DNA from: Roseovarius atlanticus
GTDB lineage: Bacteria; Pseudomonadota; Alphaproteobacteria; Rhodobacterales; Rhodobacteraceae
Direction of reading: 5' to 3'
DNA length: 64,000 nucleotides
Assembly (NCBI RefSeq): GCF_001441615.1
Contig: NZ_LAXJ01000005.1
Span: forward strand, 1-64,000
Shown: positions 56,069 to 63,417 of the stretch, one piece after another
How the letters are laid out: the number at the start of each line of letters is the position of its first letter
Position numbering within the stretch: position 1 is the stretch's first letter
Notes under the pieces: generated by a model
Seen by the model: the letters and a program-made list of their open reading frames with translations, nothing else
Told to the model about the DNA's origin: nothing
Databases searched by the model: none
Program-made: the position numbers and the translations under genes

Positions 56069-56887
56069 ATGGGCTTTCCCGGTACATGGATGACGGAAAG
56101 CGAGAGCATGGTCTATCGGGTGGTGCCGAAATGCGCCTGCTCGACAATCGGGCAGATCATGTATTTCTCGGACCATGGGGAATTCTTTGACGGTGACATC
56201 CACGACGCCACGGATGGCCTGCACAAATGGGCCCGCGACGAAAGCCAGCCGCTGATCAAGGCGAATGTGCGCACGCACACGTCTTATGCGTTCACCTGCG
56301 TGCGCAACCCCTATACCCGCATCCTGTCATCGTTTTTCGACAAGATCTGCGGCATCCAGCGCAACGGCAAGCGGTATCGCGGCAAGCTGGTGCCCTTGTT
56401 GATTCAGAAATACGGGATCGAGGTGGGCGGCGAGGACGGCAAGCAGGAGTTCGACCAGATCAAGAGCTTTCGGCGGTTCCTGCTGTTCACCCGCGACACC
56501 ATCCGGTGGAAACGCCCGATGGAGCCGGACATTCACTGGTCGTCGATGTCGGGGCACGTGTCGACCTTCATCGTCAATGGCGGCACCTATGACAAGATCT
56601 TCTGGACGGAGTCGTTCAACGACGGCATGGCGGATGTCCTGAAGGCGACGAAGACGCCGAACAAGGTGGATCTTAAGAAGATCCCGCGCTTCAACGAGAG
56701 CGAGGGGCACGGGCCGAAGCGCGCGCACCCGGTCGAGGACTATTTCGACGACCTGTCGATGCACCTGGTGAAAGAGATCTACCACCGGGATTTCGAGCTG
56801 TTCAAATACGATTTCGACGATCCGTCGAACAAGATGCCCATTGGTGAGATCGACCTGGACGAGGTGCACGCCAAGCTGGGCGAGTGA
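56069..56887 (+). CDS. Sulfotransferase family 2-like protein
   Basis: A 272-residue PAPS-dependent sulfotransferase. The 5'-phosphosulfate-binding segment VVPKCACSTIGQIMYFSDHG and the 3'-phosphate segment FTCVRNPYTRILSSFFDK are those of the carbohydrate sulfotransferase (HNK-1/chondroitin-type) family. GGAGG lies eight bases before the ATG. It is divergent from the GT14-DUF5928 glycosyltransferase and probably sulfates the same glycan; the substrate is inferred from proximity. Confidence 0.87.
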   Translation: MGFPGTWMTESESMVYRVVPKCACSTIGQIMYFSDHGEFFDGDIHDATDGLHKWARDESQPLIKANVRTHTSYAFTCVRNPYTRILSSFFDKICGIQRNGKRYRGKLVPLLIQKYGIEVGGEDGKQEFDQIKSFRRFLLFTRDTIRWKRPMEPDIHWSSMSGHVSTFIVNGGTYDKIFWTESFNDGMADVLKATKTPNKVDLKKIPRFNESEGHGPKRAHPVEDYFDDLSMHLVKEIYHRDFELFKYDFDDPSNKMPIGEIDLDEVHAKLGE

Positions 56888-56918
56888 GCAGGGGCGTGCA
56901 GTAGCTCTCAGGAAAGCA

Positions 56919-57851
56919 TCATACCGTCGGCAGATCGGGCCAGTCGGACATGATCGGCGCTTGCGCGGTCTTGCGGATCTCGATCATCTTGACGTCGTAG
57001 TGGTTCTCGAACTCCGACAGCGCCTTTGCCAGCCGGGGGTGATCGCGGTCGCGCCTGAAGAAGGCATTCGACAGCCAGTCGGGGGTGATGAGGTGGCAGA
57101 ACGCCCGGGCCTCGCGGGCGTGCAGGCTGCGCGCGATGTCGTGGCTGGCGGATGTGTAGAGCTGGTCGTCCTGTCCGGTATCCATCGAAACGTAAAAGGG
57201 CGCACGGATCGAGATGCTGCCGGCGCCGCTGAACGTGTCGTCGGCCCATGGGGTGTGCAGGTCTGACAGCGTTTGCAGCAGCTCGGCAGGGTCGATCAGG
57301 CACATGGTGCAAAATTGCAGGATGTCGTCGCCCGGGCCGGTCAGGTCGCCCGGGCGTTCGGCGCGATGCGGCCAGCCGTCGAGGCCATAATGACCGCTTG
57401 TGAACCAGTCTTCGAATAGCCGCGCGGCCAGGATGCGCAGGGGTGCGATCAGGTCGGGCCGCCAGAACCAGAAGCCCGCCTGGAGCGCCGTTTCAAGAAC
57501 CTCGGAATAATTGAGGTGACCAAAGCCGTCCGGCACCGTGCCGGTCAGCATGGTCTGGATCCCGAAGGGCAGGAAAAGCTTGATCGTCTCTTCCCCGCCG
57601 ACGCAGCGGGGGTGTTCGAAATAAATTTGAGCGAACTGTTCCGGCCGTGGGCAGGTGCCGCGTTGGGCCAGCCGGGCGGCGGCGAAGATCGGCGCCGACA
57701 GGGTCTCGTCGGGAAAACACTGCGGGCAGAGCGCGTCGGGCGCGTCGTGGTAGCGGAAGGCCTCGATGCAGGTGGCAAGCGCGTCGCGCGCCGGCGGTGT
57801 TTGCGTCGGCAGGGGACAGAGCCAATCGGGGCGCGGGCCGGGGGCCGACAT
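56919..57851 (-). CDS. Conserved hypothetical protein (310 residues)
   Basis: I do not recognise a family. The protein is soluble, Trp- and Cys-rich at the N-terminus (CIEAFRYHDAPDALCPQCFP contains Cys pairs that could bind zinc or iron) and acidic. Blocks that look conserved: GGEETIKLFLPFGIQTML, LNYSEVLETALQAGFWFWRP, LARSLHAREARAFCHLITPD-like segment and LSEFENHYDVKMIEI. It lies 4 bp after adoK in an nth-adoK operon. A role in nucleoside metabolism or repair is possible but unsupported. Confidence 0.7.
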   Translation of the reverse strand: MSAPGPRPDWLCPLPTQTPPARDALATCIEAFRYHDAPDALCPQCFPDETLSAPIFAAARLAQRGTCPRPEQFAQIYFEHPRCVGGEETIKLFLPFGIQTMLTGTVPDGFGHLNYSEVLETALQAGFWFWRPDLIAPLRILAARLFEDWFTSGHYGLDGWPHRAERPGDLTGPGDDILQFCTMCLIDPAELLQTLSDLHTPWADDTFSGAGSISIRAPFYVSMDTGQDDQLYTSASHDIARSLHAREARAFCHLITPDWLSNAFFRRDRDHPRLAKALSEFENHYDVKMIEIRKTAQAPIMSDWPDLPTV

Positions 57852-57855
57852 GCGC

Positions 57856-58842
57856 CTAGATCAGGCCGGCCTTGGAAAAGAGTGCCTTGACGTCCTGTTC
57901 GGGCCGGGCCCCGTAATGGGTAATGACCTCGGCGGCGGCGATACAGCCCATCCGGCCCGCGACCTGAAGCGACGCGCCGGTGGCCAGCCCGTACAGGAAG
58001 CCCGCCGCGAACTGGTCGCCCGCGCCGGTGGTGTCGACGGGGGTGATTTCATCGACGGGAACGGTCACGGTGTCGTCGCCCCTGACGATCACCACGTCAT
58101 GGCCTGAGCGGGTGCAGACGATCAGGCCGCTTTCGGCCGCGGCCTGTTCCAGCGCGGCACCGAGGTCTTCGGTCTGGTAAAGCGCGCACCATTCGTGCTC
58201 GTTGCCGATGACGTAGTCCAGCTCGGTCACCAGCTTGCGAAAGTCGGCGCGGTGCCGGTCGACGCAGAACGGGTCCGACAGGGTAATGCCGGCCATGCCA
58301 CCCGCCTCGCGGCAGGCGCGGGCGGCGGCGAGGAAGGCGGCCTTGCCCTTGTCCTTGTCGAAAAGATAGCCCTCCAGAAACAGCAGACCGGCGCCGCCCG
58401 CGACGGTATCGTCGACATCGTCGGGGCCAAGCTCGGTCGAAATGCCGAGATAGGTGTTCATCGACCGTTCGCCATCGGGCGAGACGAAGATCATCGAGCG
58501 GGAGGTGGGCAATTCGCCGCCGCTTGCGGGCGCGTTGACGAAATCGGTGCCGACATCCGACATCTCGCGGGCATAGTCATGGCCCAGCGCATCGTCCGAC
58601 ACCCGGCCGATGAAGGCGGTCGTGAGGCCCAGCGCCCCCAGCCCGGCGATGGTGTTGGCGACCGAGCCGCCCGCCATCTGGGTGCGGTTCTGCATGTTGT
58701 CGTAAAGATGTTCGGCCCGATCCTGTTCGATCAGCTGCATGATGCCTTTCTCGATGCCCATGCGGGACAGAAACCCGTCATCGGCCTGAGAGATCACATC
58801 GACGACGGCATTGCCGATGCCGACAGCCTGGTATTTGGTCAA
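57856..58842 (-). CDS. Adenosine kinase (PfkB/ribokinase family)
   Basis: A 328-residue PfkB kinase that probably phosphorylates adenosine to AMP. Signatures: VVDVISQADDGFL, MAGGSVANTIAGLGALGL for nucleoside binding, GERSMNTYLGIS, and DTTGAGDQFAAGFLYG with the catalytic Asp. The likely start is TTG at 58842, which overlaps the nth stop (TTGA) and follows GAGG by ten bases; a TTG at 58866 lies inside nth. It forms an operon with nth upstream and an unknown gene downstream. Confidence 0.9.
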   Translation of the reverse strand: MTKYQAVGIGNAVVDVISQADDGFLSRMGIEKGIMQLIEQDRAEHLYDNMQNRTQMAGGSVANTIAGLGALGLTTAFIGRVSDDALGHDYAREMSDVGTDFVNAPASGGELPTSRSMIFVSPDGERSMNTYLGISTELGPDDVDDTVAGGAGLLFLEGYLFDKDKGKAAFLAAARACREAGGMAGITLSDPFCVDRHRADFRKLVTELDYVIGNEHEWCALYQTEDLGAALEQAAAESGLIVCTRSGHDVVIVRGDDTVTVPVDEITPVDTTGAGDQFAAGFLYGLATGASLQVAGRMGCIAAAEVITHYGARPEQDVKALFSKAGLI

Positions 58843-59483
58843 AGTCTTTTTTCCTCGAATTGGCAAAGGTCACGGATGATACAGGTCTGGCACATCGGGG
58901 CGCGGGCCTTGCAATGGTAGCGGCCGTGCAGGATGAGCCAGTGGTGTGCGTGCTGCTGGAAATCCACCGGCACGTTGTCTTCGATGGCGCGTTCGACGGC
59001 GTCGACATCCTTGCCCGGCGCGATGCCGGTGCGGTTGCCGACGCGAAAGATGTGGGTGTCGACCGCCTGGGCGGGATAGCTCCACCACATGTTCAGAACC
59101 ACGTTGGCGGTCTTGCGCCCTACGCCCGGCAGCGATTGTAGCGCGGCGCGGGAATTGGGCACCTGGCCGTCGAACCTGTCGATCAGGATGCGCGACAGCT
59201 TCATCACGTTCTTGGCCTTGTTGCGGTAAAGGCCGATGGTCTTGATGTGCTCGATCAGCTCTTCCTCGCCCAACTCCAGCATCTTTTCCGGGGTGTCGGC
59301 GATCTTGAAGAGTTCGCGCGTGGCGCGGTTGACGCCGGCATCGGTCGCCTGCGCCGAAAGGGCCACGGCGACGAGGAGCGTGTAGGCGTTGACGTGGTCG
59401 AGTTCGCCCTTGGGTTCGGCGGAGGCGGCCTGGAACCGGGTGAAAATCTCGCGGATCGTTTTGTAGTCGAGTTGCTTGGCCAT
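58839..59483 (-). CDS. nth: Endonuclease III (DNA glycosylase/AP lyase)
   Basis: A 214-residue base-excision repair glycosylase for oxidised pyrimidines. HhH motif LPGVGRKTANVVLN with the catalytic Lys, QAVDTHIFRVGNR with the catalytic Asp, and the C-terminal [4Fe-4S] set C-x6-C-x2-C-x5-C in CKARAPMCQTCIIRDLC are intact. ATG 59483 (MAKQLDYKTIREIF) is the family start. It overlaps adoK by four bases. Confidence 0.97.
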   Translation of the reverse strand: MAKQLDYKTIREIFTRFQAASAEPKGELDHVNAYTLLVAVALSAQATDAGVNRATRELFKIADTPEKMLELGEEELIEHIKTIGLYRNKAKNVMKLSRILIDRFDGQVPNSRAALQSLPGVGRKTANVVLNMWWSYPAQAVDTHIFRVGNRTGIAPGKDVDAVERAIEDNVPVDFQQHAHHWLILHGRYHCKARAPMCQTCIIRDLCQFEEKRL

Positions 59484-59580
59484 GGCTGTCCTTGTGCCCG
59501 CTTTGACCGGGATGCGCAACATTCGGGTCGCGGTGCGGGGGGCGTGCGCGTACATTTCTCGTATTGAATGGAGACGCCAC

Positions 59581-60444
59581 ATGACCGCCGGGATCAACAC
59601 CGAAATCCGCGATGGATATCATTTCAACGTCATGCGCCGGGCGATCGACCTGATCGACGCGGGCGGGCCGGGGGTGCGCCTGTCGGACCTGGCACGCGAC
59701 ATGAACATGAGCCCGGCGCATTTCCAGCGGCTTTTCACGCAATGGGTGGGCGTCAGCCCCAAGCGGTATCAGCAATACCTCGCCTTGGGGCAGGCCAAGG
59801 ACCTGCTGGCCGAGCGGTTCACCACGCTGGATACCGCGCATGAGCTGGGCCTGTCGGGCACCGGGCGGCTGCATGACCTGTTCCTGCGCTGGGAGGCGAT
59901 GAGCCCCGGCGAGTTCGCGCGGCGGGGCGACGGGCTGAAGATTTACTGGGGGTGGTTCGACAGCCCCTTCGGCCTGGCGCTGGTGATGGGCACGGAAAAG
60001 GGCATCTGCGGCATCGGGTTTGCCAGTGAAACCGGCGAGGCGGCGGCGATGGAGGACATGATCGCGCGTTGGCCCAACGCCGAGTTCGTCGAGGACCCGA
60101 TGATGCTGCGCCCGTGGGTGTTGACGGCCTTTGGCGCAGGCGATCAGCAGGGCGAAAAGGTGCCGCTCTACATGATCGGCGCGCCGTTCCAAATCAAGGT
60201 GTGGGAGGCGCTGATGCGGATTCCCTCGGGGCACGTGACGACCTATTCGGAAATCGCGCAGTCCATCGGCAATCCGCGGGCCGTGCGCGCCGTGGGCACG
60301 GCGGTGGGGCGCAACCCGGTCAGTTTCCTGATCCCGTGCCACCGCGCGCTACGCAAGTCGGGCGGACTGGGCGGCTATCACTGGGGCCTGCCGGTGAAAC
60401 GGGCGATCCTGGCGTGGGAAAGTGCGCGGGCGGAAGCCGGGTAA
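59581..60444 (+). CDS. Ada-like bifunctional protein: AraC domain plus O6-methylguanine methyltransferase
   Basis: A 287-residue protein. Residues 15-110 are an AraC-type helix-turn-helix (MNMSPAHFQRLFTQWVGVSP). Residues 115-285 are the methylated-DNA-cysteine methyltransferase with IPCHRALRK and acceptor Cys253. The N-terminal Ada zinc/methylphosphotriester-accepting domain is missing, so it can repair O6-methylguanine but probably cannot sense phosphotriesters. GGAGA lies seven bases before the ATG. It is divergent from nth, making a repair locus. Confidence 0.93.
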   Translation: MTAGINTEIRDGYHFNVMRRAIDLIDAGGPGVRLSDLARDMNMSPAHFQRLFTQWVGVSPKRYQQYLALGQAKDLLAERFTTLDTAHELGLSGTGRLHDLFLRWEAMSPGEFARRGDGLKIYWGWFDSPFGLALVMGTEKGICGIGFASETGEAAAMEDMIARWPNAEFVEDPMMLRPWVLTAFGAGDQQGEKVPLYMIGAPFQIKVWEALMRIPSGHVTTYSEIAQSIGNPRAVRAVGTAVGRNPVSFLIPCHRALRKSGGLGGYHWGLPVKRAILAWESARAEAG

Positions 60445-60446
60445 GG

Positions 60447-60492
60447 CCATTTTCTGCGTAGAAAATGGGGCAATAAATGCGCATTTATTGCC
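60447..60492. repeat. Two adjacent perfect palindromes after the Ada-like gene
   Basis: CCATTTTCT (60447-60455), GCGT loop, AGAAAATGG (60460-60468); then, with no gap, a perfect 24-bp palindrome at 60469-60492 with arms GGCAATAAATGC and its complement. The layout matches the array at 18893-18958: an ATTTTCTG hairpin followed by a 24-bp palindrome. The element starts within 3 bp of the stop. Confidence 0.8.
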
Positions 60493-60619
60493 GGCTCCGA
60501 ACGGGCTCTGCGCGGATCATTGCCGGTTTGCGCACAGAATGTGCTTGGGCCTTGGCCATAAATTGCTTAGAATCACCTTCAGACCCGGCAAACGGGCGTT
60601 TGGAACATGAGGCATCAGG

Positions 60620-61291
60620 ATGAGCATTTCACATAAAACCGTCACTCTTATTGCGGGTCTGTCGATGTTGGGGGCCACGGCCTGTACCAGCCCGACCTAC
60701 TTGGACGACACCGCAGTCGACCGGAACCAGAAGGCCAAACAGGGCGCACTGCTGGGCGGGCTGCTGGGTGCGGGCGCGGGGGCGCTCGTGGCCGACAAGA
60801 AGGTCAAGGGCGCGCTGATCGGCGGCGCGGTCGGCGCGGCGGGCGGTGCCGTGGCAGGCACCATGCTGGACCGGCAGGAAGCCGAGCTGCGCAACAATAT
60901 CGGCAATGACAATGTCGATATCCAGAACACCGGCGACCGCCTGATCGTGACGCTGCCGCAGGATATCCTGTTCGACGTGGACAGCGCAGCGGTGCGTCCG
61001 GGCCTGCGCAGCGATCTGTCGGCCGTGGCGCAGAATTTGCAGAAGTACCCCGACAGCCGGGTGCAGATCGTCGGCCATACGGACAATTCCGGTGGGGCCG
61101 AGCATAACCAGGCCCTGTCCGAGCGGCGCGCGAATGCCGTGGCGGACGTGCTGATGAACAACGGCGTGGCCTTTGGCCGGATCGACGCGTTCGGCCGGGG
61201 CGAGGATGTGCCGGTGGCGTCGAACCTGACCGAGGACGGCAAGGCGCAGAACCGCCGGGTGGAAATAGTGATCCTGCCCAACGCGGTCTGA
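60620..61291 (+). CDS. OmpA-family outer-membrane lipoprotein (YiaD-like)
   Basis: A 223-residue lipoprotein: signal with lipobox LGATAC (Cys22), then a Gly-zipper region (residues 42-82, LLGGLLGAGAGALVADKK and GGAVGAAGGAVAGTM) and a C-terminal OmpA domain with DILFDVDSAAVRPGL, VQIVGHTDNSGG, LSERRANAVADVL and the peptidoglycan-contact motif near NRRVEI. It anchors the envelope to peptidoglycan. Confidence 0.93.
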   Translation: MSISHKTVTLIAGLSMLGATACTSPTYLDDTAVDRNQKAKQGALLGGLLGAGAGALVADKKVKGALIGGAVGAAGGAVAGTMLDRQEAELRNNIGNDNVDIQNTGDRLIVTLPQDILFDVDSAAVRPGLRSDLSAVAQNLQKYPDSRVQIVGHTDNSGGAEHNQALSERRANAVADVLMNNGVAFGRIDAFGRGEDVPVASNLTEDGKAQNRRVEIVILPNAV

Positions 61292-61301
61292 GGACGGACC
61301 C

Positions 61302-61331
61302 GCCCGGCGCGACAGGGTCGTTGCGCCGGGC
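61302..61331. terminator. Hairpin in the convergent gap between ompA-like gene and sbtA-like gene
   Basis: GCCCGGCGC (61302-61310) and GCGCCGGGC (61323-61331) form a 9-bp stem with extra inner pairing of GAC/GTC. No strong T-run, so termination strength is uncertain. Confidence 0.6.
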
Positions 61332-61340
61332 AGTTCCTGT

Positions 61341-62411
61341 TCAGAAACCGATCAGCCGTTCGGCCAGCGCGATGAAAAGCGGGATGCTGAGGATCGCGAC
61401 GGGCGTGCCTAGGCCGGTCGAGGCGCCGACATAGGCCGAGGGGTTCGCCTCGGGCAGCGCGCCGCGCAGCGTGGGCGGGCCCGAAATGTCCGAACTGGAC
61501 GCCGCCATCACCGACAGCAGGACGACACCCCCGGCGGAAAAGCCGGTCAGATGGTGTGCGGCCAGGCCCAGTGCGAAGCCGAGGCAGCCATGCACCAGCG
61601 GCGCGGTCAGGCCATAGAGCACGTAGGCATGGGCGACCTTGCGCAGTTCCGATAGCCGCGCCCAGGCTTCCATCCCCATGATCAGCATCAGGATCGACAG
61701 CAGACCGTGGAACAGCGGCTTGTAGAAGTCGTGATACACCGTCTCGGGGCGCGCGAAGAGGCCCAGAACTATGCCAAGAAGCAGTGCGCTGATCGCCGGG
61801 CTGCGCAGCGTATCGGTCAGGATGCCGCGCATCAGGCCAGGCTCGAGCCGGGCGGGTGCATCGCCGTCACCGCTGCCAAGGCTGAGCGTCGCGGTGCCGC
61901 TGCCGTTGCCGCTTGCGGCCGGGGCGCGACGGACGGCGGCAACCCGGGCCAGCAGAATGGCAGTGACCAGTGCCGCGATATCCATGAACGGGTAGAGCGC
62001 GCCGATGAAGCCCTCGTAGGCGATGCCTTCGGCATCGAGCATCGTCATGCCGGCGGCCAGGGTCGAGGCGGAAACGGCCCCGAAGAGACCCGCCGTGGCC
62101 ATGCCGTCCACCGGTCTGACACCGCGCCAGCGCGCGAGCGTCCGTGTGCCCAGCAGAACGATCAGGATGCCGGCCAGCGCGGCGCAGAAGGCCGGTACGG
62201 CGAGCGCGGCCAGATCGGCCTCGCGCATGGCGATACCGCCGCTAAGGCCGACCTTGAGCAGCAGCAGAACGATGATGAACTTGTAGACGGGATCGGGAAT
62301 TTCGAACTTGCTGCCGATCGCGGCGAGCACCATGCCCCCCAGCAGGAATGACAGGGTTGGTTTTTGCAGTTGGTCGAGCAGGGTCGACATGAGTGCGGTA
62401 AGAATATCCAT
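61341..62411 (-). CDS. Sodium-dependent bicarbonate transporter-like permease (SbtA family)
   Basis: A 356-residue membrane protein of the SbtA family with about ten helices. N-terminal PTLSFLLGGMVLAAIGSKFEIPDPVYKFI and the inverted-repeat halves with VGLSGGIAM and GLFGAVSASTLAAGM, SVMAASSSDISGPPTLRGALP and GTPVAILSIPLFIALAE are family hallmarks. It may import bicarbonate with sodium, which helps anaplerotic CO2 fixation in marine heterotrophs. It is divergent from a LysR regulator that probably controls it. Confidence 0.87.
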   Translation of the reverse strand: MDILTALMSTLLDQLQKPTLSFLLGGMVLAAIGSKFEIPDPVYKFIIVLLLLKVGLSGGIAMREADLAALAVPAFCAALAGILIVLLGTRTLARWRGVRPVDGMATAGLFGAVSASTLAAGMTMLDAEGIAYEGFIGALYPFMDIAALVTAILLARVAAVRRAPAASGNGSGTATLSLGSGDGDAPARLEPGLMRGILTDTLRSPAISALLLGIVLGLFARPETVYHDFYKPLFHGLLSILMLIMGMEAWARLSELRKVAHAYVLYGLTAPLVHGCLGFALGLAAHHLTGFSAGGVVLLSVMAASSSDISGPPTLRGALPEANPSAYVGASTGLGTPVAILSIPLFIALAERLIGF

Positions 62412-62509
62412 GAGCTTGTCCCTCTGAACGGATGCGATGGCGATCAGATAGCGGGCAACCTGACTAATAAAAAATACAACTATCTTTATTTATCGTTCTA
62501 TTTTATGGA
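62412..62509. promoter_or_regulatory. Divergent promoter region between sbtA-like gene and LysR gene
   Basis: The 98-bp gap is strikingly A/T-rich from 62461 to 62505. AATAAA (62466-62471) and TTTATT (62485-62490) form an inverted repeat with a 13-bp centre, compatible with a LysR-type binding site. Promoters for both genes probably overlap here. Confidence 0.45.
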
Positions 62510-63388
62510 ATGATCATGGATCTGAACTATCACCATCTGCGGTATTTCCAGGCCGTCGCGACCGAAGGCAACCTGACGCGGGCGGCGGAAAAGCTGAACC
62601 TGTCACAATCGGCGCTGTCGACGCAGATCCGGACATTGGAGGCACGTCTGGGTCACGCCTTGTTCGAGCGGGTGGGGCGCACGCTGGAGCTGACCGAGGT
62701 GGGCCGCATCACGCTGGACCACGCGGCCCGGATTTTTGCCACGGGCGATGAGTTGCTGGCGGTGTTGCGGCGCGAAAGCCTGCAAACGCCGCCGCTCAGG
62801 GTCGGGGCGCTGTCGACCTTGTCGCGCAACTTTCAGTTGGGGTTCCTGAGGCCGGTGATCGCGGAGGCGGGCACGGGGATCGTCCTGCGGTCAGGCCAGG
62901 TCGACGGCCTGCTGGAGGACCTGGCCGCGCTGAGGCTGGACGTGGTGCTGATGACCGAACCGCCGCGTCCGGGCGCGGGCGAAGACCTTGTGGCGCACCG
63001 GATCGCCGAGCAGCCGGTTGGCTTGCACGGGCTGCCGGAACGGATGGCGCATCCGACGCTGCGCGCGCTGCTGGAAAGAGAGCCTGTCATCGTGCCCACG
63101 GAAAGCCCGATCCGCACCGGCTTCGATGCGCTGGTGGCGCGGCTTGGGGTCAACGTGACCATCGCGGCGGATGTGGACGACATGGCGATGGTTCGTCTGC
63201 TGGCGCGCGAGGGCGCGGGCGTGGCAGTGGCGCCGTCGGTGGTGCTGAAGGACGAGATACGCGACGGTGTTCTGCAGACCGCGAAATTCGATCTGAAGAT
63301 CGTGGAGACGTTTTATGCGGTCACGGTCCGGCGCAACTTTCCGCATCCGATGTTGCGGGACCTGTTGCCGACCGAGGCGGCGGCGTAG
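62510..63388 (+). CDS. LysR-family transcriptional regulator
   Basis: A 292-residue LTTR. The helix-turn-helix is at residues 5-62 (HHLRYFQAVATEGNLTRAAE, LNLSQSALSTQIRTLEARLG), followed by the periplasmic-binding-like effector domain. The closest pattern I recognise is NhaR-like (LFERVGRTLELTEVG). It is divergent from the SbtA-like transporter, its probable target, possibly in response to sodium or bicarbonate. ATG 62510 and 62516 are both possible. Confidence 0.9.
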   Translation: MIMDLNYHHLRYFQAVATEGNLTRAAEKLNLSQSALSTQIRTLEARLGHALFERVGRTLELTEVGRITLDHAARIFATGDELLAVLRRESLQTPPLRVGALSTLSRNFQLGFLRPVIAEAGTGIVLRSGQVDGLLEDLAALRLDVVLMTEPPRPGAGEDLVAHRIAEQPVGLHGLPERMAHPTLRALLEREPVIVPTESPIRTGFDALVARLGVNVTIAADVDDMAMVRLLAREGAGVAVAPSVVLKDEIRDGVLQTAKFDLKIVETFYAVTVRRNFPHPMLRDLLPTEAAA

Positions 63389-63417
63389 GGCGGCACGGCA
63401 CGCACCGCCCCAAAGGG

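Noticed and set aside
60620-61291. Whether the Gly-zipper lipoprotein could be a toxin-like pore former
   Set aside because: The C-terminal OmpA peptidoglycan-binding domain and lipobox fit YiaD-type envelope proteins fully.
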